Shown in pieces: positions 10,052 to 17,730 of a DNA stretch of 64,000 nt; positions within the stretch are counted from its first letter, which is position 1; each line of letters starts with the position of its first letter. The translations under genes were made by a program, and so were the position numbers. The notes under the pieces are model-generated. The model worked only from the letters and a program-made list of their open reading frames with translations, had not been told where the DNA came from and did no database searches. The DNA comes from Smithella sp. (GTDB lineage: Bacteria; Desulfobacterota; Syntrophia; Syntrophales; Smithellaceae). Where the stretch lies: NCBI GenBank assembly GCA_012510495.1, contig JAAZHX010000266.1, forward strand, positions 27,657 through 91,656, written 5' to 3'.

Positions 10052-10288
10052 TTATGCTTGCAGGATTTCGGCTTCACCCAGTTCCACAGAAATGAATTCA
10101 CCATCTCCTCTGGAAATAATCCGGGAAGACCGGCACGGTAAAGGATGCAAATCCGCACAACTGGCGCAGTGGGCTACAGCGGGGACGGTGAAGGTGCCGC
10201 CTGGCGCGTCAATCAAGCCCGACTTCAGTGCTGCAACGACAAGCAGAAGACGCTTCACGGATTGCCTGTCGCCCAGCGACATCTTCAT
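10052..10288 (-). CDS. Small uncharacterised protein coupled to the receiver/ATP-grasp gene
   Basis: Reading of 78 residues starting at an ATG whose bases overlap the stop of the upstream gene (ATGA, 4 bases), which suggests translational coupling. The sequence has a hydrophobic stretch near the start (RLLLVVAALKSG), a central segment with a CASC pair and two further cysteines nearby, and a Gly-Glu-rich end. I do not recognise a family. The cysteines could bind a metal, but this is only a possibility. It is the last gene of the gdhA operon, with about 250 bases of apparently empty sequence (9797-10051) behind it. Because it is short, it may be a chance reading; the overlap is the main argument for it. 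Confidence 0.45.
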   Translation of the reverse strand: MKMSLGDRQSVKRLLLVVAALKSGLIDAPGGTFTVPAVAHCASCADLHPLPCRSSRIISRGDGEFISVELGEAEILQA

Positions 10289-13251
10289 CCTCTGCCCGGC
10301 TTGAAGATCACGCCTCGCTGGCGTTTGCCGTTCAGCTTCACAACGAGTGGCTTGTCGAACTGCAGATGGCGCACCACTCCGTCCGCGGGACCGAATACCT
10401 CTTCCAGCCATGCCCAGTCGAGAAAACCCTCTCCCGCCGCCGTGTTGACGGTGAAATAGCCTATCCGGAACGATGTCAGATTCTGGAAGAAATGGCTGCC
10501 TTGAGATGGCGTGACCCGCGAATCGTAGAATCCGGACTCCACAATCACGCGCGCGCCCGCAATCTGCTCCCATGTGACCGGCACCCCCAGCCACGGATCT
10601 GCCGACCCCCAGCGGCCTTGCCCGATGAGAATATAAGGAGTCCCTGCCGATACTAGAAGCGCGTTCCGGCGCGCTATTTCCGTGACCACTTCCCGGCTCT
10701 TGCTACGCTCGAAGCGTCGCTGATCAACCATGACGATATCACGGATGTGATCGATCCTGCCGTTCCCTAGCACGCTGTCGGACAGGCACAACACATCGGC
10801 GGCCTCTGTATCCCCTATCTCCACCTCGTCCGATTCCCGGGACATAGCCATCGGACGTATCTGCAAGAAACCGAACTCCTTGGGCCTGTTCCCCGAACTG
10901 GTGAGATCGACGGCAAACTCAATCTCGACCTCCGTCCTCATGCCCCAGCACCCAAGCTCCATCAGGCGCATCAAGATGTCAGGCAGCGGAAATATCTGGT
11001 GTTTGAGAATCGGCGCGAAGCTGACAAGTCGGATACCCGGACGGGTGATGCTGTCGTAGACACAGTCGTTCTCCGGAGAGTATGTTGAAGCGACGTAGCT
11101 CAACGTGTGGTCCTCTTCGGCCACTTTCAAGGGGTGATGCGCCTCCGTGGGCTCTCCCTCGCCGGCTTCCATCTCAATGGCTATAAACTCCCGTTGCGAA
11201 TTGTCAAGCATGTCCTTCAGCATCGAAAAGTGGACGAGATTCTGCGGATACTTGGGACAGAAAGACTGCGCCTTCTCTCCGTCAACCACCGTCCGCCCTA
11301 GCCCCAGGGCCACCGTAGCCACCCCGTCCTCCGGAGTCTGCGGAGGATAGGGATAGAAATTGTATGAACGAGCCACGCCCGCCAGGTGCGGATAGAAACG
11401 GGGCCCGTGCCGCGACCCGACGACCCTCTGGATGAGCACTGCCATCTTTTCTTCTTCGAGGCGATACGGGGTCACTTTGAAGTAGTTCTTGGCATAGGTA
11501 AGAAAAGTCGAGGCGTAGACACGCTTGACCGCGGTGACAAGCTCCCTGAACCGCACATCAATGTTGTCATCGACGTTAGGCAACATGAACGTGTTGTACA
11601 CACCGGCCAGCGGCTGATACTGTGAATCCTCAAGTAGGCTCGATGACCTTACGGCCAGCGGAGTAGGCATAGCTTCAATAAAAGCCCTCAGATCATCCTC
11701 GTATTCGGGCGGGAATGCGGCGGCAATAAAGCGTCTTTCGATTTCCGCGTCATCCTGCGAGCTCATGGCAAAGTCATGAAGCCCGTTTTTCTGGATAAAC
11801 CGGTCGAAGACATCAGTACCAAGAACCACCGCCGGCGGCACCGTGATCTGCACACCTTCAAACTGGTCGAACATATCTGCATCCTTGAGCAGATGGCGCA
11901 TGAACGCGAGAGCACGGGCCTTCCCACCCAGCGAGCCTCCTCCGATACGCGAGAAGCTTGTCGTGGCATCGAAGGCGCCCGCGTCGAAATCGCCGATAGT
12001 CTCGCGCGCCTGCTCCCGCCGGTAGGCATCAATGCGGGATATAATGTAATCACGACGTTGTTCCGGGCTCGAGTAGTCGGTCCCCCGGCGCGTACGCAGG
12101 TGGTTCGCCAGGTTGAATTCGGTTCGGACCCTGAGCCATCGAGAGAAATCGTTCCGGTCCGCGTGGTAGGTAATCGATTCGGCAGGCACGACCCGCAGCT
12201 TGCGGAGCAACTCCCGAAGATCCCGCGCTCGATCTACCGTCGTCCCGTCCGGCATCTCAAAAACAAAATCGCCGAACGCCAGGCTCTCGACCATGAATTG
12301 GCGAAGGCTGCTGAGCAGGGTTGGCGAGCCTTTCAGCATGAACGAGGCCCATACCCCGCGGGCAAGCTGTTCGGTTTCTTTACGGCTTGATTGCAGCAGA
12401 ATCGGGACATCGGGCCACTTCTCGCGCACCATGCGGGCGAATTCAAGCCCCGCTTCGGGCGCAAGCTTTCCCTCGCGAGGAAACTCGATGTCGGCGATAA
12501 CACCCAGGGTCTGGTCAGGAAACGAGGAGAAATAGCCCCAGGCTTCCTCGAAGTTTGTGCACAAGAGGATTTTAGGACGCGCCCTCATGCGGAGAATCCG
12601 GTGCGCCATGTTGAGCCCCTCTGCGATGAGGCTTTGCGAGTGCCTCATTACTTCCTGGTAGATTAACGGGAGGAACGCGGAGTAGAAGCGGATATTGTCT
12701 TCGACCAAAAGGATGCACTGCACGCCGGCTATTCCGGTGTCATAGGCCACATTCATGCGATCCTCGACGTACTTCACGATGGCCAGCAGTATCCGGGGAT
12801 CACCCTGCCAGAGAAAGATACGCTCAAGCGCCGAGGTGTCCTGGCGCGCCATGAACTCTGACAGCTCCCCGCCGTCGTAGGCGAGTATAATCACCGGGAT
12901 GTCGAGTCCTGCCTCACGCAGCTTCCCAGTAAGTTCAACCGCGTTCATGTCACCCACGTTCACGGCCGTGATGATGAGGTTGTAGCGGGGCTCCGACTTG
13001 GCGAGGGCAATTGCCTCTCCCCCACTCGATACGTGCGTAAGCCCGCTGGTATGGTGCAAATTGAGTTCGAGAAACTCGCTCAGAATCAGTTCGTCAAGCT
13101 GTCCGTCTTCTTCCAGGATGAAGGTGTCGTAGAGGCTCGACACCAAGATGATATCCTCAATGCGTCTCGCCATAAGGCGCTGGAAAAGTTCCCCGTGTGT
13201 CTCAGGGGAAAGTATCCGTTCCCGATCAATTCGTGAAGCGTTCGATTTCAC
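10285..13251 (-). CDS. Receiver-like plus PEP/pyruvate-binding (ATP-grasp) protein
   Basis: Protein of 988 residues. Residues about 35-170 and 185-330 look like two receiver-type alpha/beta domains (IILVSS.., ILLVEDN..). From about 430 to 760 there is a PPDK/PEP-synthase N-terminal ATP-grasp domain (GGGSLGGKARALAF; AVRSSSLLEDS). The phosphohistidine (TSGGxTCHAA) and PEP-binding domains of PEP synthase are not present, so it cannot be a complete PEP synthase or PPDK. It might phosphorylate or regulate another protein or metabolite; the function is unknown. The GTG start at 13251 overlaps the gdhA stop by 4 bases (GTGA), so the two genes are translationally coupled. Confidence 0.75.
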   Translation of the reverse strand: MKSNASRIDRERILSPETHGELFQRLMARRIEDIILVSSLYDTFILEEDGQLDELILSEFLELNLHHTSGLTHVSSGGEAIALAKSEPRYNLIITAVNVGDMNAVELTGKLREAGLDIPVIILAYDGGELSEFMARQDTSALERIFLWQGDPRILLAIVKYVEDRMNVAYDTGIAGVQCILLVEDNIRFYSAFLPLIYQEVMRHSQSLIAEGLNMAHRILRMRARPKILLCTNFEEAWGYFSSFPDQTLGVIADIEFPREGKLAPEAGLEFARMVREKWPDVPILLQSSRKETEQLARGVWASFMLKGSPTLLSSLRQFMVESLAFGDFVFEMPDGTTVDRARDLRELLRKLRVVPAESITYHADRNDFSRWLRVRTEFNLANHLRTRRGTDYSSPEQRRDYIISRIDAYRREQARETIGDFDAGAFDATTSFSRIGGGSLGGKARALAFMRHLLKDADMFDQFEGVQITVPPAVVLGTDVFDRFIQKNGLHDFAMSSQDDAEIERRFIAAAFPPEYEDDLRAFIEAMPTPLAVRSSSLLEDSQYQPLAGVYNTFMLPNVDDNIDVRFRELVTAVKRVYASTFLTYAKNYFKVTPYRLEEEKMAVLIQRVVGSRHGPRFYPHLAGVARSYNFYPYPPQTPEDGVATVALGLGRTVVDGEKAQSFCPKYPQNLVHFSMLKDMLDNSQREFIAIEMEAGEGEPTEAHHPLKVAEEDHTLSYVASTYSPENDCVYDSITRPGIRLVSFAPILKHQIFPLPDILMRLMELGCWGMRTEVEIEFAVDLTSSGNRPKEFGFLQIRPMAMSRESDEVEIGDTEAADVLCLSDSVLGNGRIDHIRDIVMVDQRRFERSKSREVVTEIARRNALLVSAGTPYILIGQGRWGSADPWLGVPVTWEQIAGARVIVESGFYDSRVTPSQGSHFFQNLTSFRIGYFTVNTAAGEGFLDWAWLEEVFGPADGVVRHLQFDKPLVVKLNGKRQRGVIFKPGRG

Positions 13252-14612
13252 ACAACACCTTGGTCGAGCAGAGCATTCGCTACTTTGAGAAAGCCGGCAA
13301 TATTGGCGCCCGCGACATAGTTGCCTTTCTCACCGTATGCTTCGGCGGCATCAGTAATCTGTCGAAAGATCGCCCTCATGATACCATGAAGCTTACTGTC
13401 GGCTTCTTCCCGGGTCCAGCTCACGCGCATGCTGTTCTGGCACATTTCGAGGCCCGAGGTGGCGACGCCGCCGGCGTTGGCTGCTTTGGCCGGCAGAACC
13501 TTAACTCCGGCATCCATCAGACACACCGTAGCCGCCGTGGTGCACGGCATGTTCGCGCCCTCGGTTATCAGCCTGACGCCACCCTTGACAAGATTGGCCG
13601 CGTCGGTGGCATTTATCTCGTTCTGAGTCGCACTGGGGAAGGCAATGTCGGCCTTGTGCGTCCAGAGCGGGTTGTATTCGAGAGAGGGGTCGGCGGGTAC
13701 AAACACTGCTTCAGGGTATTTTTCGGCATACTCCTTGATCCGGCCGCGAGTGACATTCTTCAACCGTAGGACGAAGTCGAGCTTCTCGCGGGTGATGCCA
13801 CCTTCGTCATAAATGTAGCCGCCCGTGTCGGACAACGTGACCGGCTTCGCGCCCAGCTGAATAAGCTTTTCGACAGTGTACTGCGCCACGTTGCCGCTGC
13901 CGGAGACGAGACACGTCTTGCCGCAGACCGAGTCTTTCTTGAGGGCAAGGACTTCGCCGGCCAAATACACCGCGCCGTAACCCGTCGCCTCAGGCCGGAT
14001 GTGCGAGCCGCCCCAGCCAAGGCCCTTGCCGGTGAAGGTTCCGGTAAATTCATTGCGAATGCGCTTGTACTGGCCATACAAATAACCGATCTCGCGCCCG
14101 CCTACGCCGATATCCCCAGCCGGCACGTCGGTGTCGGGACCGATGTGCCGGTACAGCTCGGTCATAAAACTCTGACAGAAGCGCATAACCTCCATGTCGC
14201 TCTTGCCCTTGGGATTGAAATCCGAGCCTCCCTTGCCACCGCCCATAGGAAGGGTCGTCAGGGCGTTCTTGAACGTCTGTTCGAACGCCAAAAATTTGAT
14301 GATGCTGAGGTTCACCGACGGATGGAAACGCAAACCTCCCTTGTAGGGGCCTATGGCAGAGCTCATCTGGAGGCGGAAACCGCGGTTCACCTGGATCTCG
14401 CCCCGGTCGTCCACCCAGGGAACACGGAATATCACCGTGCGCTCCGGTTCGACCATCCGCTCGAGAATGCGGGCCTGACGATACTCAGAATGAGTGTCGA
14501 GAACCGGTGATACGGAATCGAACACCTCCTCAACGGCCTGATGGAACTCCGGTTGCCCGGGATCCTTGACCCTGACTACTTGCTCCAGGGTTGTTCGGCA
14601 ATATTTATTCAC
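13248..14612 (-). CDS. gdhA: Glutamate dehydrogenase (NADP-type, hexameric), copy 1
   Basis: Full-length 454-residue GDH of the hexameric bacterial type. It interconverts glutamate with 2-oxoglutarate and ammonia. Visible are the substrate-binding PYKGGLRFHPSV and PMGGGKGGSDF with the catalytic region lysines, the PAGDIGVGGREIGYLYGQY motif, and the nucleotide-binding SGSGNVAQ loop. The start is GTG at 14612 behind a perfect AGGAGG. It leads an operon with the receiver/ATP-grasp protein and a small unknown protein. A second GDH lies at 52536-53885. A strong promoter with a palindromic site in the spacer precedes it. Confidence 0.93.
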   Translation of the reverse strand: MNKYCRTTLEQVVRVKDPGQPEFHQAVEEVFDSVSPVLDTHSEYRQARILERMVEPERTVIFRVPWVDDRGEIQVNRGFRLQMSSAIGPYKGGLRFHPSVNLSIIKFLAFEQTFKNALTTLPMGGGKGGSDFNPKGKSDMEVMRFCQSFMTELYRHIGPDTDVPAGDIGVGGREIGYLYGQYKRIRNEFTGTFTGKGLGWGGSHIRPEATGYGAVYLAGEVLALKKDSVCGKTCLVSGSGNVAQYTVEKLIQLGAKPVTLSDTGGYIYDEGGITREKLDFVLRLKNVTRGRIKEYAEKYPEAVFVPADPSLEYNPLWTHKADIAFPSATQNEINATDAANLVKGGVRLITEGANMPCTTAATVCLMDAGVKVLPAKAANAGGVATSGLEMCQNSMRVSWTREEADSKLHGIMRAIFRQITDAAEAYGEKGNYVAGANIAGFLKVANALLDQGVV

Positions 14613-14669
14613 TAGGCCTCCTTTTAATTATTGGTAATTATTGATAAGAACTTGTTTTTTGTTGTCGGC

Positions 14670-14698
14670 AGTATAGAAAACGTTCTCTTGTGTGTCAA
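14670..14698 (-). promoter_or_regulatory. Strong predicted promoter of the gdhA operon
   Basis: On the minus strand a perfect TTGACA (14698-14693) is followed after exactly 17 bases by TATACT (14675-14670), about 57 bases before the gdhA start. This is the best promoter match in the window, and it contains a palindrome in its spacer. Confidence 0.75.
14676..14687. promoter_or_regulatory. Candidate LacI-type operator in the gdhA promoter spacer
   Basis: The 12-base near-palindrome GAAAACGTTCTC (one mismatched pair around a central CG) fits the general shape of LacI/GalR-family operators. It fills the spacer between the -35 and -10 boxes, where a bound repressor would block RNA polymerase. No LacI-type regulator is encoded in the window. 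Confidence 0.4.
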
Positions 14699-14853
14699 GA
14701 ATATTCTGCCACAATATAGGGCAATGAATAAGTGTGCGCGCAAGTTGCAGGAGCGCTTTTTGGGGCGACAAAAAGGGCTGAACTCTGACGCAACTTGTGG
14801 TAAAAACATTCCCGTTAAATCATCAGCCATCTTCCCGGGACAAGGGGGCCAGC

Positions 14854-16443
14854 ATGAACGAAAAGAATCTGATCCTTGCGGTGGATGTCGGCACCACGGA
14901 GACAAAGGCGGCGCTGGTAAGCTCTGACGGGTACATCGATTCCCGCCAGTCGTCTTGCTGTTTGTGTTATCCGGATAAATCGTGCGTCGAGCAGTCGCCC
15001 GAAGAAATATCGGGCGCCATCTATCAGTCCAGCCGGGCGGTTCTGGCTGCGCATCCTGATCTGACCGCAAGGCTTGCCGGTCTCGTCTTCACAAGCCAGA
15101 TGCAGAACACCGTTCCGGTGGACCGCGGCGGAAAACCGCTGATGAACATGCTCTCTTGGATGGATGAGCGCGCGGCCTGCTTCACGCAGGAGGACATGTT
15201 CCGGGGCTGGGTGAAGATCGAGGGCTACCCGGTTTCCAAGCTGCTCAAGTTCATGAGAATCACCGGCGGCATGCCCGGAAAAACCGGCAAGGACACGGTC
15301 TGCAAACTGGCCTGGATGAAAAAAAACAAGCCGGATCTGTATGATTCGGTCCATAAATTTCTGGACGCGAAGGACTACGCAATTTTTCTGGCAACCGGCA
15401 ATTATGTGACGTCCTATGACATGGCCAACGTCACCTGGCTGATGGACGCGCGCGATAAAGACATGAGAAAGTGGGCCTGGTCGGAGGACATTCACAGGAT
15501 GTACGGACTCGATTCCCGCAAAATGCCCGAACTTCGGGCGTCCACCGCAATCGCCGGCAGCGTCACCGCTGATTTTGCAGCGAAAACCGGCGTGCCCGAG
15601 GGGCTGCCGGTCGTGACCGGCTGCGGCGACCTTCTCGCCTCGGCGATCGGCTCCGGCGCCATCGAAATGGGGCACCTGCACGTGAACATCGGCACGGCCG
15701 GCTGGGTCGCGACGCACCATCCCGGGACGGCAATCGACACCAAGCACTACATCGGCGCCATCGTGTCGGGCGTTCCGGGCAAATATCTTCTGATCAGCAA
15801 GCAGGAAACCCTGGGCGCGGCGCTGGACTGGCTGAAGGGCGTGCTGTATCCTCCCGAACTCCTGTCCGGGAAAACCGCCGCCGAGATCTACAAGATGATG
15901 GATGCGGAAGCGGCCCAGTCTCCTCCCGGCGCAAACGGCGTTCTTCTGACCCCCTGGCTGTTCGGGGAGCGATCGCCCATCAACAATCCGGACCTGCGGG
16001 GACAGATCTTCAATATCGGCATGAACACGACGCGGGCCGATCTGAGCCGGGCGGTCATGGAGGGAGTCGCCCTGAACATCCGCTGGGGTATGGAATTTGT
16101 GGAAAAAATATCGTTGAAAAAAAGCAAACCGTCCACGGACGAAGTCCGGCTGATCGGCGGCGCTTCGAAAAGCGACATCTGGTGCCGGATTTTTGCGGAC
16201 GTATTGCAGAGGCCGATCGCGCAGATGAAAAACCCCCAGATGGCCTCCGCGCAGGGCGCGGCCGCCGTCGCGATGGTGGCTTTCGGCCTTTACAGAGATT
16301 TCAGCGAAACCGACCGGATGCTGCAAAAAGGAAGCGTCTTCAGGCCCGATCCCGGCACTGCCGCGCTGTATGACAAGCGCTACCGGCAGTATCAGGCTCT
16401 GTATAAAAACAACCAAAACACGTTTCGGGAACTCAATCATTGA
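14854..16443 (+). CDS. FGGY-family carbohydrate kinase (xylulokinase-like), copy 1
   Basis: Kinase of 529 residues with the two-lobed FGGY fold. The N-terminal phosphate loop (DVGTTETK at about 11-18), the WMDER substrate loop, the GCGD motif with the probable catalytic Asp, and the second lobe motif RLIGGASKSDIWCRIFAD are visible. Such enzymes phosphorylate ketoses or polyols with ATP; the closest general type is xylulokinase, but substrate cannot be read from sequence. The ATG at 14854 is preceded by AAGGGGG. It points towards the RuBisCO-like cluster on the other strand, which contains a second FGGY kinase, and is divergent from gdhA. A hairpin-free gap of 158 bases (16444-16601) follows. 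Confidence 0.85.
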   Translation: MNEKNLILAVDVGTTETKAALVSSDGYIDSRQSSCCLCYPDKSCVEQSPEEISGAIYQSSRAVLAAHPDLTARLAGLVFTSQMQNTVPVDRGGKPLMNMLSWMDERAACFTQEDMFRGWVKIEGYPVSKLLKFMRITGGMPGKTGKDTVCKLAWMKKNKPDLYDSVHKFLDAKDYAIFLATGNYVTSYDMANVTWLMDARDKDMRKWAWSEDIHRMYGLDSRKMPELRASTAIAGSVTADFAAKTGVPEGLPVVTGCGDLLASAIGSGAIEMGHLHVNIGTAGWVATHHPGTAIDTKHYIGAIVSGVPGKYLLISKQETLGAALDWLKGVLYPPELLSGKTAAEIYKMMDAEAAQSPPGANGVLLTPWLFGERSPINNPDLRGQIFNIGMNTTRADLSRAVMEGVALNIRWGMEFVEKISLKKSKPSTDEVRLIGGASKSDIWCRIFADVLQRPIAQMKNPQMASAQGAAAVAMVAFGLYRDFSETDRMLQKGSVFRPDPGTAALYDKRYRQYQALYKNNQNTFRELNH

Positions 16444-16601
16444 CGGGAATCCGGTGGGAAAACAGGCCGTCGGCGCCATGGCATCGACCGGGCGTTTCTT
16501 TTTGATTCCCTGACGGAACTATTCGCTGGTCGGCAGCGAGATCGAAGCCGTGGAGGCGATCCTGAAGGTTCCGGCGTTATGACGCCGTCCGTGCGGGCGG
16601 A

Positions 16602-17669
16602 TTACCGCACTTTGGCGTCCGCAAAGGACCGAAACAGCATTCCCAGCATCCGGCCGACGTCCTCCAGAATCCCAACGGTGATCCCGTCGAGGAAGCCGAG
16701 CGCCGGAAGGCTGCCGTCCCTGAAAATCACCCTGGCCGCGTCCGCGGAGCATTTATTGGTCTGCGCTGCCGTTTCCGAGGGACCATTCGGGTTCACCCGG
16801 CTGAAAACATCCAGCAGGTCCCGGCCGTACTGCTCGAGGAAAAAATAAAATATCGCGTTGTGCGTCTTTCCGGCCTTTTTCATATACGCCGGAAGAAGGC
16901 GCTGCACGCTCCCGGGCGCTTTTTGCCCTTCCCGCGCCCCTTGCAAGAGGGCCTCTCCGAAAGGACCGAATCCTTCACGGAAGCGGCGTTCGACATACAC
17001 CTCATAACTCTGATGCACCGCGGAAGCCGTTTTAAACAGCGTCTGTCCGGAAAAAATGTTTTTCATGAGGAAAAAAGCGGGCAGCACCCTGACGTGAAAA
17101 GGATTGCCCAGATCCGCCAGGTAGTGACAGCACCGGGAAAGGTAGCGCCACCCCCAGTAGTCGTTGCCGTTTTCAAAAGCGAGCGCGGCGAAATCTTTAT
17201 GAACGCGGAAGGATTGGGGGGCCGCGCCGAAGGTCGAAGTCAGGAGCCGGAATTCCATGTGACGCCAGCCGTGGGACCCGCCGGTGATTTTCTGGTTTTT
17301 GTGGACGGCCAGATCGTGGTCCAGGTCAAGATCCGGCTCCGTGCTGTAGATCACCAGCACTTTCCACGGCTCGATCGTTTTCTCCGAAGGCGGCTCCAGG
17401 GCGAAGTCGCCGTTTCGTTTTTTATAGTCAAAAGACCAGACCGGGTCCAGATGCCGGCGCTCCTGATAACTTTCCTTGTAAATATCGATGTGCTTCGGGC
17501 CGACGGGCCAGACCTTGTCGCCGAACGGGGGACGGGGCTTTACGGCGACGGGCGGAAGAGAAGCGAGGCCGTCCAGCGCCCGGACGGCAAAGTAGGTGAT
17601 GTATTCGTGTGAGAACCAGGGCGCCCAGGCCTGCGGCAGATCCGGGTTGTTGTGGAGATGATCGTTCAA
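16602..17669 (-). CDS. Phospholipase C/P1 nuclease-like protein (putative)
   Basis: Protein of 355 residues, no signal peptide evident. An early WFSHEYITYFAVRAL, a GSHGWRHMEF motif and CCHYLADLGNPFHV recall the zinc-binding helices of the phospholipase C/S1-P1 nuclease fold (His, and HxxxDxxxPxH). This is a fold-level guess. The likely start is TTG at 17669, because an AAGGA box lies 9 bases upstream and an in-frame TAA closes the frame just before; no good ATG exists nearby. It is the last gene behind the RuBisCO-like protein, from which it is separated by a strong hairpin. The role in the cluster is unknown. Confidence 0.5.
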   Translation of the reverse strand: MNDHLHNNPDLPQAWAPWFSHEYITYFAVRALDGLASLPPVAVKPRPPFGDKVWPVGPKHIDIYKESYQERRHLDPVWSFDYKKRNGDFALEPPSEKTIEPWKVLVIYSTEPDLDLDHDLAVHKNQKITGGSHGWRHMEFRLLTSTFGAAPQSFRVHKDFAALAFENGNDYWGWRYLSRCCHYLADLGNPFHVRVLPAFFLMKNIFSGQTLFKTASAVHQSYEVYVERRFREGFGPFGEALLQGAREGQKAPGSVQRLLPAYMKKAGKTHNAIFYFFLEQYGRDLLDVFSRVNPNGPSETAAQTNKCSADAARVIFRDGSLPALGFLDGITVGILEDVGRMLGMLFRSFADAKVR

Positions 17670-17689
17670 TGCCGGGTATCCTTATCAGC

Positions 17690-17717
17690 GAAGCGGGGAG
17701 CGACCGCTCCCCGCTTC
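17690..17717 (-). terminator. Strong intercistronic hairpin behind the RuBisCO-like gene
   Basis: A 13-base perfect inverted repeat (GAAGCGGGGAGCG with CGCTCCCCGCTTC) separated by two bases, just after the stop of the RuBisCO-like gene. No T run follows on the minus strand, so it may protect the mRNA 3' end or attenuate read-through to the next gene rather than act as a classic terminator. Confidence 0.6.
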
Positions 17718-17730
17718 ATGCGTTTCGTGA

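Noticed and set aside
10145..10656. Plus-strand readings over the end of the ATP-grasp gene
   Set aside because: Antisense shadows; the minus-strand gene has clear domain motifs.
10285..13251. Complete phosphoenolpyruvate synthase
   Set aside because: The phosphohistidine and PEP-binding domains are missing.
16444..16601. Coding remnant between FGGY kinase 1 and the phospholipase-like gene
   Set aside because: Short open stretches in all frames, none with recognisable motifs.
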